Shown one piece after another: positions 50,401 through 60,824 of a stretch of 64,000 bases of DNA. A program made the position numbers and the translations under genes. Origin of the DNA: Lumbricus terrestris (Eukaryota; Annelida; Clitellata; Crassiclitellata; Lumbricidae); contig OX457038.1 of the NCBI GenBank assembly GCA_949752735.1, positions 63,227,970 through 63,291,969 of the forward strand, written 5' to 3'. The number at the start of each line of letters is the position of its first letter. The first letter of the stretch is position 1. Under the pieces are notes generated by a model that was given only the letters and a program-made list of their open reading frames with translations, made no database searches and had not been told where the DNA came from.

Positions 50401-51671
50401 TTCGCGCCTCAGATTCACATTTCTGTGTGACCTTGCGTGCGTTACAAATTTATTTAATAAAAATATTGCCCCATGTTCTAGACAAGTAGCGACCAGTGTA
50501 CATGTATCGTGCCATCAAGAAAGATTAAGTCATAATGATTCAGAACAGATAATATAGAGGACTTCGCTCAACAGTCCAAATAAAGGTCATTGTGACTAAC
50601 CGCTCGGTAGGAAGTAAACAGTATGGCGGTCACAGATACACGCAAAATAGAGCGGCCTCAACTCCGGCGATCGATAGCCCAATGTTTCCGCGCGAAACAT
50701 TGGGGTCCCGCTTCAGACAGTGATGTTGTGTGAAGTAAGTAAGTAAGTGATGAAGGTATTTCTAGATCTGAAATAGAAGTCGGATTGATGAAAAAACGCT
50801 TAAGTAATGGAAGCTGGATGATGGTATTCTTATATTTGAAATAGAAGCTGGGTTGACGAAAATAACAGGCGAGAAACAGAAGCTGGGTTAATAAAAATAT
50901 TATAGCTTAGCTTGGAGCAGGATTGATGAAAATGTTCTTGATTAAATTAGAGCTGGATGGATAAGGATCTTGTTAATTAAATAGGAGCTGGATTGATTAA
51001 AATGTTTCCGATTAAATTGGAGTTGGATTGATGAAAAATAATCATTATTGAAACAGAAGTTGGATTCATAAAACAGCTGATGCAATTGAAAAGCTGGACT
51101 TTTACTTACTTACTTATTTTTGCCTGCTGTCTTATTGCACCATTGACTATTAAGCGGAAACATTGGGCTATCGATCGCCGGAGTTGAGGCCGCTCTATTT
51201 TGCGTGTATCTGTGACCGCCATACTGTTTACTTCCTACCGAGCGGTTAGTCACAATGACCAAATAAATACTATCACAGCAACTCGTAATAAGCATTTATT
51301 CAAGAAACTCGGACCTTATTCATATCGACTGGATTCACTGGAAGATTAAGTGAGTAGATTATGTTTCAAAACTGCACGCGACTTGATAATAAGCCGGTCA
51401 ATAGTGCGTTTACCGGTTTATTATCAAGTCGCGTGCGGTGTTGAAACACAGCACATAACCAGATAACAAAATAATAAACATCGGTCCACGCACTATTTTG
51501 AGCGATAATAAGGCGCATAGTAGTCATAAACAAAATAAAGTATCCAATAATGCCACAGCGACGTACTTTCGCCTGTAGCTTATTTCTCAGATATTCTAAT
51601 TCAGCGTCCTTTTCATTTATAATATTTTGCAATCGCTTAATCTCTGCGTGCAAAGCATCGTTGGTCTCCAT
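41471..51671 (-). CDS. MOCS3: MOCS3/Uba4: E1-like adenylyltransferase and sulfurtransferase
   Basis: Cytosolic enzyme that adenylates and thiocarboxylates the small sulfur carriers MOCS2A and URM1, for molybdopterin synthesis and tRNA thiolation. Thirteen exons join in phase (minus strand, high to low): 51671-51567, 49630-49501, 48492-48400, 47579-47459, 46674-46600, 45938-45821, 45302-45194, 44773-44711, 44322-44159, 43698-43651, 42637-42538, 42095-42018, 41622-41471 (TGA), 451 residues (human is 460). Coiled N-terminus 1-35; [10 protein letters not shown]; nucleotide loop GCGGLG 92-97; [15 protein letters not shown]; zinc cysteines CYRC 225-228 and CAVC 300-303; TNCSDGG with conserved Cys 242; rhodanese domain about 340-451 with active loop CRRGNDSQ (Cys 406). 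All key residues are intact. A TAG precedes the start in frame. Confidence 0.96.
42096..42537 (-). other. U12-type GT-AG intron 11 of MOCS3
   Basis: The donor reads GTATCCTTAC, matching the U12 consensus GTATCCTTT. The acceptor is CCTCCTCAG. A branch candidate ATTCTTTAC lies about 16 nt before the acceptor but is imperfect. Phase 1 joining A|AT gives Asn in the rhodanese motif RNIPM. Confidence 0.8.
43320..43495 (+). mobile_element. LINE 3' end fragment
   Basis: Frame [21 protein letters not shown] (by eye, [14 protein letters not shown] pattern) is followed by CATCTTCCTCTGGC and CTCAGATTCACATTTC and TGTGACCTTGCGC. A near-identical 3' end occurs at 50160-50460. It lies in MOCS3 intron 10. 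Confidence 0.65.
44323..44710 (-). other. U12-type GT-AG intron 8 of MOCS3
   Basis: Donor GTATCCGTC; perfect U12 branch-point consensus TTCCTTGAC (minus strand, 44354-44346), with the branch A 24 nt before the acceptor GCGCTCAG. T|CT joining makes Ser 272 and restores the expected order [19 protein letters not shown]. Confidence 0.82.
45939..46599 (-). other. U12-type AT-AC intron 5 of MOCS3
   Basis: Donor ATATCCTTC directly follows ATTGAACA; the acceptor is GATTCCTAC before GTATGACATC. Joining CA|G gives Gln and the expected sequence [17 protein letters not shown]. No AG acceptor is possible: an in-frame TGA precedes the exon, with no AG between it and the conserved YD. Branch candidate ATCTTTGAC (7 of 9 to TTCCTTGAC) has its A 11 nt before the splice site. 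Confidence 0.85.
46228..46300 (-). repeat. SINE/LINE tail remnant
   Basis: TTTATATAGCGCTCCTTCAAG and AGAGGCGCTCCCGACTC are the reverse of the shared tail (GGGAGCGCCTCTGAGTA, CTTGAAGGGGCGCTATA) seen at 16551 and 53371. Confidence 0.6.
47790..48140 (-). mobile_element. LINE reverse-transcriptase ORF remnant
   Basis: The minus-strand frame contains [21 protein letters not shown] and [14 protein letters not shown], resembling the C-terminal region of LINE ORFs (RRL.FFGHV.R.....G.R.GRP...W.D.I), recognised from memory. Short and isolated; in MOCS3 intron 3. Confidence 0.6.
48493..49500 (-). other. GC-AG intron 2 of MOCS3
   Basis: The exon ends GGAGTTAAAG followed by GCAAGTATT (minus strand), a strong GC donor; acceptor GTTCGTAG before GTCAGTTAGC. 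Joining G|GT gives the expected VKGQLAL sequence. Confidence 0.85.
49800..50460 (+). mobile_element. LINE 3' end with internal repeat insertion
   Basis: Conceptual translation contains [30 protein letters not shown] and [11 protein letters not shown], the C-terminal pattern of a CR1/L2-like LINE, broken by stops. Near 50270-50400 a TTCTA run and TTTATAAAGCGCC tail sequence interrupts it, then CTCAGATTCACATTTCTGTGTG resumes as in the copy at 43320. In MOCS3 intron 1. Confidence 0.7.
50585..51260. mobile_element. Inverted-repeat element with perfect 107-bp TIRs
   Basis: Arms 50585-50691 and 51154-51260 are exact reverse complements by eye (GGTCATTGTGACTAACCGCT inward to AATGTTTCCGC). The element is flanked by AAATAAA on both sides (50578-50584, 51261-51267), a likely 7-bp TSD. 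The 462-bp centre is an imperfect repeat of GAAGCTGGATTGATGAAAAT. No coding capacity. In MOCS3 intron 1. Confidence 0.92.
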
Positions 51672-51710
51672 GTTTCTTAGTTGTGTCACAGTATAGGCCT
51701 TTTTATAGCG
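51672..51710 (-). promoter_or_regulatory. Candidate TATA box upstream of MOCS3
   Basis: TATAAAAAGG on the minus strand (TATAAAA at 51707-51701) lies about 30 bp upstream of the ATG at 51671. If used, it would give a very short 5' UTR; a spliced upstream leader cannot be excluded. Confidence 0.4.
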
Positions 51711-52149
51711 CTAACCAAGTTGCCATCATAGGGATGCCACTCTCAATAATAAATTCAAAAAGTGTCAAAAGGCTAGAAAACGCTAGATCAAGAATTTCAG
51801 AGAAATGCAAGGATTTCTAGATTTCAAATTTCTGACAACCTTTTTTTAATCTTCCAGTCCTAAAATGTCAAATTTTCCTTTTTTCTCTCAAAATTCCTGA
51901 TGAACTTATTTTAATCATCCGCTTCCAAGTTCCAAATCTTAAACCTTGCGGCATTTTGCTCGCCTTTCGTAGCCTATATATATATATGTTTTTTGTGAAC
52001 CTCAAAATGTCTTTTTTGCCAAAGTTGGAAAAACAGCCGTAAGAAAAAAAGCTAGATCCTGACAAACAAAACCTAGAAACTTACGCAAGACGTGAAAACT
52101 TAGATCTAGGTGGGAAAAGCTACGAGTTGCAACGGTACAAAATAAAAAC

Positions 52150-52370
52150 AGTAATGTAATGTGTAATGTAATCGCAAATTTATATAGCGGCTGTGTTATG
52201 GCTTCGACCCTGAGGGTGATATCCTTCACCACCTCTTCTCCACGTTTATATTGCGACCGAGCCACCCGCAGTAAAGATCCGAGAAATTAATCTCTGACCG
52301 ACCGGGAATCGAACCCTGGCCGCCGGCGCGGCGAGCGGGCTACCAACCCACTCGGCCACCGAGGCCTAGG
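52150..52370 (-). mobile_element. tRNA-derived SINE
   Basis: On the minus strand, A-box TGGCCGAGTGG (52358-52348) and B-box GGTTCGATTCC (52315-52305) match pol III promoter consensus with tRNA-like spacing. The body runs on to AGCCATAACACAGCCGCTATA and a T-rich end. The tRNA-like part lacks a proper acceptor stem, so it is not a tRNA gene. Confidence 0.8.
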
Positions 52371-53182
52371 CCTAGGTGACTACGTCGACTCGCTTTTCTG
52401 CCTGCATGTTGACTAGTTTTTCGGGTCCGCGCCATTTTGACAGAGACACTCCACCTCAAAGTTATTGCAGTAAAATGATCGATCGTTTGTTAGGCAACAT
52501 TTTAGGCCTATTTATATATATGCATTGTGACTTCGTAAACGTCTCTCTACGAAAATGGCGGCTACTCTAAAGTTGGTCACACATTCTGACTGCAGCAGAA
52601 GCTAGGAGTCGACGTATGGTGTGTTGTTACGGTAGGCTACATGTTTAACGACACTGCCATTTCAAAGATGATTATAACGTGTCGATCGCCTCGCCATTTA
52701 GGTCCCCGTGGACAGCCGTGTCAGCTATTATAGCCCGAGAGTTTGAATATCTGAAATTGCCACTTCGGGAAGCGAACCTCGACCCGCACGCTCGATCTCT
52801 TTCACAGAGTTGCGTACACACGAGGGAACAGCGCTCTTACCGATGTAGCTAAGCGAGCTAGTCGACGTATGGATGGATGGATCCAGATTTGACCAGGGTC
52901 TACGACAACAGAAGTCGTTGCCCTGGACAGAAATGTTTGGCATAAGCTTAATATTATTACAGCAGTAGGCCTGCTGTTTGTTATAAATACATCCCTGGTG
53001 AGCAGGGATGCCACTTTGAATTTTCAAAAAAGGCAGATCCGGCCCAAAAACGCTACAAAAGTTATACTGGTTTTACGTTGATAAATTTTTTTAGTACGTG
53101 GAATTTGTCCAAAGTTCTAATGAAGTACAGGCATGGCTTAAAGTGTGGCCGGACGGTCATGGACGGCGTCAAAGCACAATTC

Positions 53183-53420
53183 AGTGGGGCGCGGTGGTGA
53201 AGTGGGTATACTATAGCCTATGTTCGTCGACTTGCAGTCGAAGGGTTGCGGCCCTTGCGGGTTCGAATCCACATCAAGTTGCCGCTTATAAGGACCTTGG
53301 GCAAGTTCTTCACTTACAATTGCTCAGCACTTCGGCGTGAAACTCCGATGCAGTGTCCGCTCTATAGTCAGGAGCGCCTCTGAATAGAGAGTTTGAAGGG
53401 GCGCTATAACAAGTGTACAT
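53183..53420 (+). mobile_element. tRNA-derived SINE with LINE-like tail
   Basis: A-box TGGTGAAGTGG (53195-53205) and B-box GGTTCGAATCC (53260-53270) fit pol III consensus. The 3' end GGAGCGCCTCTGAATAGAG and TTTGAAGGGGCGCTATAAC is nearly the same as the LINE tail at 16551-16600, implying shared retrotransposition machinery. Confidence 0.82.
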
Positions 53421-53513
53421 ACAAACAAACAATCAAACTTCAAATCTCAACGACGTCCTGCCACACAAACTGCAAAAGTGGGCCTAAGGGGCGTCCATAT
53501 GCAATAGCTAGCC

Positions 53514-53852
53514 CAGCGGTTCCCAACCCGTGGCCCGCGGGCCAAAAGTGGCCCGCCGGGCCTCAAAACGTGGCCCTAGTCCTTCAAAGAATTTTAAAAA
53601 TTATATGACAAAATTGACAATTTGGACAGGATAGAACACATAATTATTTTCCATTACAAATTATTTTATTTTTAACATCTATAAATAACATAAAAATTCT
53701 ATTTTGATTCAATTATGACAATTTAAATGCTTTTAGTTAATTAAATTTTAGCCTTGTGGCCCCCTAATGACCTTCAACTAAGAAAAAGTGGCCCTCATGT
53801 CCTCCAACTTAGAAAAAGTGGCCCCAAAGTCAAAAAAGGTTGGGAACCACTG
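53514..53852. mobile_element. hAT-family non-autonomous element, 339 bp
   Basis: TIRs CAGCGGTTCCCAACC and GGTTGGGAACCACTG with an exact 8-bp TSD AGCTAGCC (53506-53513 and 53853-53860). GTGGCCC subterminal repeats at both ends. No transposase. Confidence 0.92.
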
Positions 53853-56442
53853 AGCTAGCCTATACTTTTATACACTTTAATTACTGACTGAGTACAGGTA
53901 AAGTACTGTATGCATCTGCTACATAAATATAAGGAAAAGAACGCAATCATAAAGACGCAAAACACTCCAAAACACATGCCTATCACGAAAGATATAGTAT
54001 ATTATTCGTTTAATTTGAAAATAAGACAAATCCAGGTGATATATAGGCCTACTGAGTCAAGTTAGGTTACAAGTCATTAACTCATGATGATAATGACTGA
54101 GCCTTCCATAATTATAGATGCTTGTTACAATGTCATGTTTAGCGCCATTGCCATATCAAAGATGATTAGTGTCGCCCTCCTCCTTTATCCAGGCTTGGGA
54201 CTGGCACTGGCAGAGAACAATCAGTGGCGAAGTTTCCTTCCATAGATGATCAAATGTAGGTCGGACGCCCCTCCCCTTCGATCCCCTCCTCTGCTGAACA
54301 ACGTTCGAAATCCGTTGCCTTGCACCGTTGAGTCCTTTGAAAAGATGACCTATCGCTGCATGCGACGATACTCACGACAGGCCAGCGATCGAGGTATCTC
54401 AATCAGGCAGAGATACAATTAAGCGCACGACTGCTATGCCGCATGCAGACAGCGCTGGTAAAATCAACAATCTGTCCCTTATTATTCTTTATTTCAAGAA
54501 TTGTTCACCGTTCGAAATATCGTACGTTGGTATTCGATCTGGTCGCTACAATTATTATTGAGATCTCTACAACGCTCGGTGAGCTAACTGCAGTAAGAGT
54601 CAGTTTATTTAGGCCTACAGGTGGGCTTTTAGTTAAACAAGATCAACAGACCATACATTTTTTAATCCCGCATAGGCTACCTCATCACGATTCAATGAAT
54701 CTAACTTTATCGAACGCTGTAAGAAGCGGTGTGCTTCGAATGTTCCGTCACCAGCACAGCTTAAAAGGCCTAATTAAATTATTGTGAACAGGTGAAGCTA
54801 TTCGTAGGAAGCCTTGTTTTGCGGCCTATCTACGGTGTATTAGGTCTACATTAAATTACATTGTTGAAAAGTGGAATCGAAAACAATGCTACATTGACGT
54901 CTCTGTGGGAGAGGGGAAGTTCCACCACAGGAACGGCCTCTTCCCTCAGAAAATGTGGGGTTTTTTCAGGCAAAGGAAAGCTATGCACTGGTAGAATTAC
55001 GAAATCTAAGAAATAGTGAAAAATTAGATGAATTCTAAAAAGGTCATCAGAAAAAGAGAGATGACACGAGTAAAAAACCTCCTCTGGTCGGCGCCACGCG
55101 TTTAAGTCTTAGTCATTGGCCGTCCACCAAACGGTGGTTTCTTCTCGCCCTCCCCCCCAAAGGGTTTCCTACAAAGCAGAGGGACTAGATTAAACAATGC
55201 CACCACCACCTAGGCGACGAATTTCCTTTTCCCTTGGTTGATTTCATTGTTCAGAATCGATAGAATTTATCTAAGCCTGCTGTGCTTTGCAGAATCTGTT
55301 AGCAGCGAGTCCTGTAGATCTATATGGAATTACATTTTGTTTGCAGAGGTTCATTTTTACAAAGATCGAGTATATATATAGGCCTACCGATAGATCTACT
55401 TGCATGGCTTAAAGTGTGACTGGACGGTCATGGACGGCGTCCATGCACTTATTTTCAAATCTGAACATCGTCCTACTTCGCAATCACAGACTGGAAAGTT
55501 AAGGAGCGCCCAGGTACTTATTTTTTTTTACACTTTATATGCATTGCCTGCTTGTATTTCAATACAGACCCAACAATTGTAGAAAATTTGTAAATTTTTT
55601 AGTTGAAACCACCCCTTTGTGTGTAAGCGTGAAATCTTCATGGAAGCAACGATGATAGCCTATATTAACTGTGGTGAAATATAGTAATGACAATATTCAC
55701 TGGAATGAAACACATTTCTTAGAAGTAACAGTAATAATTGGAAATTCTACAAAGTTTCTATGCTGCTCAATATCTTAAATCAAGAATATATATATATCCG
55801 CATATATTTTTCAGTGGATCTATTCGCTTAAGATAGGCTTAGTGCATATTGCGTCACTGCACAGCAATACAATAGGCCTATTGTCTTTGGCAGAGAACGC
55901 CGCTCGCCATACGATCAGTAAAGCAAACAAACTAGTTTATTGAATTGGGTTCCTATCGATCGGTTCAACCTCTCCGCCAAGAAATCCTCGAAATCTCTTT
56001 TCACCTCATTCCCCTAATGACCCCTCAATCTTTTCGGTGCAATCGTCTTGTTTCGAACCTTGATCGGTAGAAGAAGAAAGCGACCATGGACTTTGTTTGC
56101 AAGTGGATTTAAAATTCAACCATGATTTTATATAGGCCTATAGCTGATATTGCCTATAGCATGTTGAACTCATCAGTTTCGAACCCTCGTCCGTACGGAC
56201 CGCGGCGTTCCTTCACCGTTTCAAGCTTAGACGAAACTTGCAGATGCCCAACGCTTGCCCACTAAGGAAGTACCAAATATAAAGCCATGTAAAACGCAAT
56301 GCGGATAGCAATGCTGGATTCATAACCAGTCTAGATCTCATAGCGAGTAGTAGCCTAGTTATTATTCACAACTGAATGAAGATAACACGATCGCTCGTTG
56401 TGAACTAAGTTAGAGACGACTTAGGATTGAGGACAAGCAGAA

Positions 56443-58853
56443 ATGGCAAGTGAGCTGATTCCACACAGGTCAGGTAGGAATATAATTTCAATCAAGATTG
56501 TGTTTAAAAGTCTTAAATGAGCCTGGATTTGTCGGTTTTTGAGAACAATGTTAATTAAATTGTCATCATCAAACTTAGGCTAAGTTATGTGTAGGCCGGG
56601 AGCGCCCCTGAGTAGATGCTTTTGAAGGGGTGCTCTGTCAAGTTTGCATTGATAAATTGATTGAATGGGTGATTGACTGAAAAAGTATAAATGAACGATT
56701 GCCTTAAAGGCTTAAATTGTCGTTTAGTCATGAGCAATGTGATTTGCTGTACGACCTAGATTGGTTTGAAAATTTGTGGGCGGTGGGGGTTCAACCCCAG
56801 TCTTTCTTAGAGCCTATAGTAAAGTCAGCTTTTCACACCTCAATTCCAAGTGGATCATGATCCAGCCTTCCAGTTATATTTCCACAATTCTCGCAGTGTT
56901 TGAGCGATTGCATATGGCAGAGCAGAATGCAATCTAGAGCGAATGTGAAAATTGGAATTAAACTTTGGTTTAGCCTAAATCGTGTTAAAAAAGGATGGCA
57001 GAGAATCTCGTCAGCCCATGAAATAGACGCAGCAAATTCCACATGCTTAACGCGGTCTTATTAGAAGACATTTAACCGCAATATTTTGTCTTGCTTAGTT
57101 AAACCAACTTCATGAACGAAATTTTGTTGTTTCAAATTTCGAAAGCTGTCGAGAATGCAGACAGTGGCGACGACAGAGGGGCTATGGGGATAAGCCCCCT
57201 AAACAAGGACATCCGAGGGCTATGCCCCTAAAATAAGGCCTACCGGGTTTTTTACATGTAAAACTGACGTTTTGTGCGGATTAAAATGGAATATATTCAT
57301 GAGATTTCGACCAGATGACTAAAAAAAGGTCGTCAGAAATTTTGGCGGATGAAAATGAAAATTTCCTTCCTCGAGGATTCAGCCCCCCCAATTAATTCCT
57401 GGCGCCGCCATTGAATAAACTGTCGACTTGAAATAACGGGAGCACTGCATAAGGCAAAAAATCAAAAGGCAGAAAATCAAAAGGCAGAAAATCAAGAGGC
57501 AGAAAATCAAAAGGCAGAAAAATAATAAGGCAGAAAAGTCAAAAGGCAGAAGAATCAAAAGGCAGAAAATCAAAAGGCAGAAAAATCAAAAGGCAGAAAC
57601 TCATGAAGACGTTGCAAAACCAACTCAATATTTATTCCGTAGTGTTATAACACAAAAAATATAAAGCGCCATTAGCGTTATAAATGTCCTGATTCACCAA
57701 CTATTTCAAAACATACAAAAATCGGCCTGTAATATTATAATGTTTGATGTTCGATGGTAAACCGATTAGATCTAATCAGTTTCAGCAGGTTTAAAGTAAT
57801 TGTGCATTTATATTTAGACGACAAAGCTTACATATGTCACGATAAACACTACGACACACAGGGCAGACAATTACTTCAAACTTAAGCAGCCGGTTCAAGG
57901 CATCCAGGCATCCATTTACAAAAGTGGGGTGGTGTCCACTGTTTCAATTCTCAATCAATGCCTTCTTATTTTCCGCCTTTTCAGTTTCTGCCTTTTCATT
58001 TTCTGCGGTCAGATTATTGTTTGTTTAATGAAAATAACTGCCGTTTGATTTTCTGCCTTTTGATTTTTCTGCCTTTTGATTTTTCTGCCTTTTGATTTTT
58101 CTGCCTTATTATTTTTCTGCCTTTTGATTTTCTGCCTTTTGATTTTCTGCCTTTTGATTTTCTGCCTTTTGATTTTCTGCCTTATGCAGTAGACCCGAAA
58201 TAACTTTCAGTCAGTTTTAGACATCGATTTTCTCTAAATATTCCACAATTGTCTGTGTGCCTCGATATAATATAGAGTATTTCGATAGCTGAAGCACCAG
58301 TCATTGCTGTCTTTCGCAGGAAGAAGGCGCAGGACGGCTTTTACGAATGAACAGCTCGAATTCCTTCGAAATGCATACGAGTGCAACAAATATCCGGAAC
58401 CTTGGGAATACTCGCAGATGGGCAAGGATTCTGGTCTCAGTGGATCTGTTGTCAGGGTATGTTATAAGTTCCCCTAAATTTACATATGAATAGCTTCATT
58501 ATAACTGCAGATAGACTAGATAGTACTAATAATATAAATTGCTATTTTTTTAGCCTATTTACAAGTGTTTCTATTTCACGTTGCAAGATCGGTTACTTCT
58601 TGTAGTGGGTCTTTAAAAGGTGCAGTGTAGACATAATGCTCAGGTTACGCAGTCTTTTAATTTAAAGATCAAAGATAATTATTTTCTATGAACCACCGTT
58701 TGTAGCGACAAAAAATTATTATTACGGGTTGATATACTGTGCAAACTGCACGTTAATTCCATTACTGGTTCGTATAAAGGAATGTAGACCTACAGTACCC
58801 CTTACATGCATAATAATTATATTATGTAGGCCCTATATAATTATGCGTGTATA

Positions 58854-58923
<70 letters not shown>

Positions 58924-60824
58924 CCTATGCTCATTGATGTCGTTACATTCTTTCACTTCACTCTACCGCCCACGCCGATCCAACCCTATTAAAACATCAT
59001 TGACCCTATCCGTCTGTCTAACTCTTCGCCTGACTCTTCGGATCTTGACCTCTGTCTATCGACTTTGTTTTGACTGCGCACCTGTGAATAAGCTGGTTCC
59101 CGCGACTTGGCTTTTGTGGGCGCTGTAGAAGTTCCGAGATTACGATTACAATTACGATTATACAGAGCACTATGCAGCCTAAAGCTAATACGATTCAATC
59201 AACGAATTGTGTTTGTATAATTATATCCTATATTATGAACTATAGTCTAATAACTCTAGGCCTATTTAGGTTTCCAATGATTTTGATCTAGACTGGGATT
59301 TGCCACAGCCCAGAACATCTCTTTTATAGCGCTCAATCAAAGATTCATCATGGAATTCTATTTATACATTATAAGCTATTACATGATGAAAGTGCCATAC
59401 ATGTATTGGTAATATTCGTAATCGTAATCGTATTCTTCAGACTCCTAAAGCGACACTTGAAAGCCAAGCGCATTGCACCAGCTTCTGCTTATTCAGCATT
59501 GAAAGCTTCGCACACGGATGGCGCCTGCTTCAATGCTGGATAAACGAGGAGGGCGGCGCTAATGGGTTACGCAGCGCTCGTGAATAGGCTGGTGCCCCGC
59601 GCTTGGCTTTCGAGTGGCGCTCTAGAAATTTGGAGATAACGAATACGAAAAAATACGAATACGCGACACTCACTCGAACAGGCAGCGTTGATCAAAGATC
59701 TCACTCGACCAATATAATTATATCCATTGATTAAATATTCATTGTCATTGATTAATTATATGGGCTAGGCTATACAGTAGGCGGTATATAAGCTATTGGG
59801 GGACTTATATAGAAAAACGATGTCTTACAAGCTACATATAAGCCTACGCTTAAGTTTGTGAACAACGATTTTGCGATCCTGGACATATTTATTGCTCTTC
59901 CATGATCTAACTTCATCTAAGTATGATATTTGTGTCATGTTATCACTTCTGCTCCTGACACATTGAAACTTTCTTTTTCTGCTACAGACGTGGTTTTGCA
60001 ATACAAGGACGTCGGAACGAAAGCACACGAGACCACAGTTTCAAATGGATGAAAAAGACAAGAAATTCTTTAACTACTTGGCTAGGAACCAGCCTCAGAT
60101 TCTTCCGTATTTCCGCATGGTACCATGGTCGGCGAAGAACCAGCCTACATCGCATCAAGGGAAAGAGTTCAAAACATGCCCAACGAACCAGTTAGAGTCA
60201 TGGTCGCAGAAGAAGCAGTTAGATCGCAATGTCCGCTCGTCAAGAAGTCTCAACCAAAACGTCGTTCAGACATCGTACGGAATTTTGGGCGATCATAAAC
60301 AACAGCCTGTACCACTGACACCTTCAAACTTCTCCGTCGTTCAACATCAGCAAGTCGGCTACGATCCTCTCCTCGCTTTCCGGCAGTCAACAGGTGGCGC
60401 ATATCGGGCCTTGTGCGACGCCACCGGCATTGACCGTTTCGACCCTCAAATATCTGTACTCCATGGAAACCTTCGTCCACAGCCGAATGGAACTTTTACC
60501 GCTGGCAGAGTCCACAACCCTAATCCGGATATTACAAAGGGCGCCTTTCTATCGACAGGTGGCGTGGTTTACCCAGAATGCACGTGCCCTGTAAATCAGC
60601 AGACGACAGCTGCATACTGCGCACCTGTTGGCAATCCCGCGTATTTCATCAATGATAAGCTGCATAGAAAGAAATTGTCGAAGTTTGCGGTTGACCACAG
60701 AAACATTGCCAACAATGGAGAGAATGTGTTGTCATATCCCAGCTGGTCTCAGGACATGCAATATGTTGGAAACTCGCACGGACTATGTTACACGTCGCAA
60801 TTTATGCGACCGACAGGCCTGTAG
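56443..60824 (+). CDS. Orphan homeodomain protein with Cys-50
   Basis: Predicted nuclear DNA-binding transcription factor. Three exons join in phase: 56443-56473, 58320-58456, 59988-60824 (TAG), 334 residues. The start ATG has context AGAAATGG and an upstream in-frame TGA. The homeodomain begins almost at the N-terminus (about residues 11-70): RRRRTAFTNEQLEFL, YECNKYPEPWEY, LSGSVVR, then TWFCNTRTSERK. Aligned to the 60-residue frame it keeps R5, F8, L16, L40, W48, F49, N51 and R53; helix 3 reads WFCNTR, so residue 50 is Cys as in POU homeodomains, yet no POU-specific domain is present. The intron falls between positions 46 and 47, a common homeobox position. The 260-residue C-terminal part is polar, Gln/Asn/Pro-rich and unrecognised. 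Class assignment is open. Confidence 0.88.
57162..57413. mobile_element. CAGTGGCGACGA MITE
   Basis: Ends CAGTGGCGACGACAG and CTGGCGCCGCCATTG are imperfectly inverted. Interior phrases GACTAAAAAAAGGTCGTCAG and TTCAGCCCCCCCA are those of the family at 4218 and 40883. TSD not clear. Confidence 0.7.
57437..58193. repeat. Inverted pair of minisatellites with shared termini
   Basis: The left array (57449-57600) is built of about 15-16-bp units AAAATCAAAAGGCAG; the right array (about 57965-58188) is the same unit inverted, CTGCCTTTTGATTTT. The outer boundaries mirror each other: ACTGCATAAGGCA and TGCCTTATGCAGT. The 360-bp centre is unique. The structure suggests a foldback-type element. Confidence 0.85.
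58853..58921. repeat. (TA)n microsatellite
   Basis: Pure AT dinucleotide array in homeobox intron 2. Confidence 0.95.
58940..59165 (+). mobile_element. LINE-like 3' end fragment
   Basis: Matches 26090-26280 in the phrases GACTTTGTTTTGACTGCGC, TAAGCTGGTTCCCGCGACTT and GGGCGCTGTAGAAGT, and ends in the repeated tail GATTACGATTACAATTACGA. Similar tail sequence at about 4690-4725. Confidence 0.65.
59405..59665. repeat. Interspersed repeat related to the GGCGCT tail family
   Basis: CGTAATCGTAATCGTATTC on the left; GCTTGGCTTTCGAGTGGCGC and TCTAGAAATTTGGAGATAACG on the right, similar to 22900-22950 and to the tail of 58940-59165. Confidence 0.5.

Larger units (their letters stand above)
51711..56442. 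other. Intergenic between MOCS3 and homeobox genes
   Basis: Holds a minus-strand SINE (52150-52370), a plus-strand SINE (53183-53420) and a hAT element (53514-53852). AAAATGGCGGC at 52552 and its inverted form at about 52430 resemble YY1 sites of metazoan promoters. The 114-codon frame at 54443-54787 has no recognised motif. No further gene supported. Confidence 0.5.
56474..58319 (+). other. Homeobox intron 1 with repeats
   Basis: Contains a SINE/LINE tail remnant (56597-56670: GGGAGCGCCCCTGAGTAGA, then GATTGA repeats), a MITE at 57162-57413 and the inverted minisatellite element at 57437-58193. No exon seen. Confidence 0.7.

Noticed and set aside
52552..52615. First coding exon starting at ATGGCGGCTACT beside a YY1-like site
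   Set aside because: The frame stops after 16 codons, no clear donor, and no following exon recognised.
53195..53270. A genuine tRNA gene (A and B boxes)
   Set aside because: No convincing acceptor stem, and the sequence continues into a SINE body and LINE-like tail. The same holds for 52305-52358 on the minus strand.
54443..54787. 114-codon frame upstream of the homeobox gene
   Set aside because: No motif, no splice-supported context; considered as an N-terminal exon but the homeobox gene already has a supported start at 56443.
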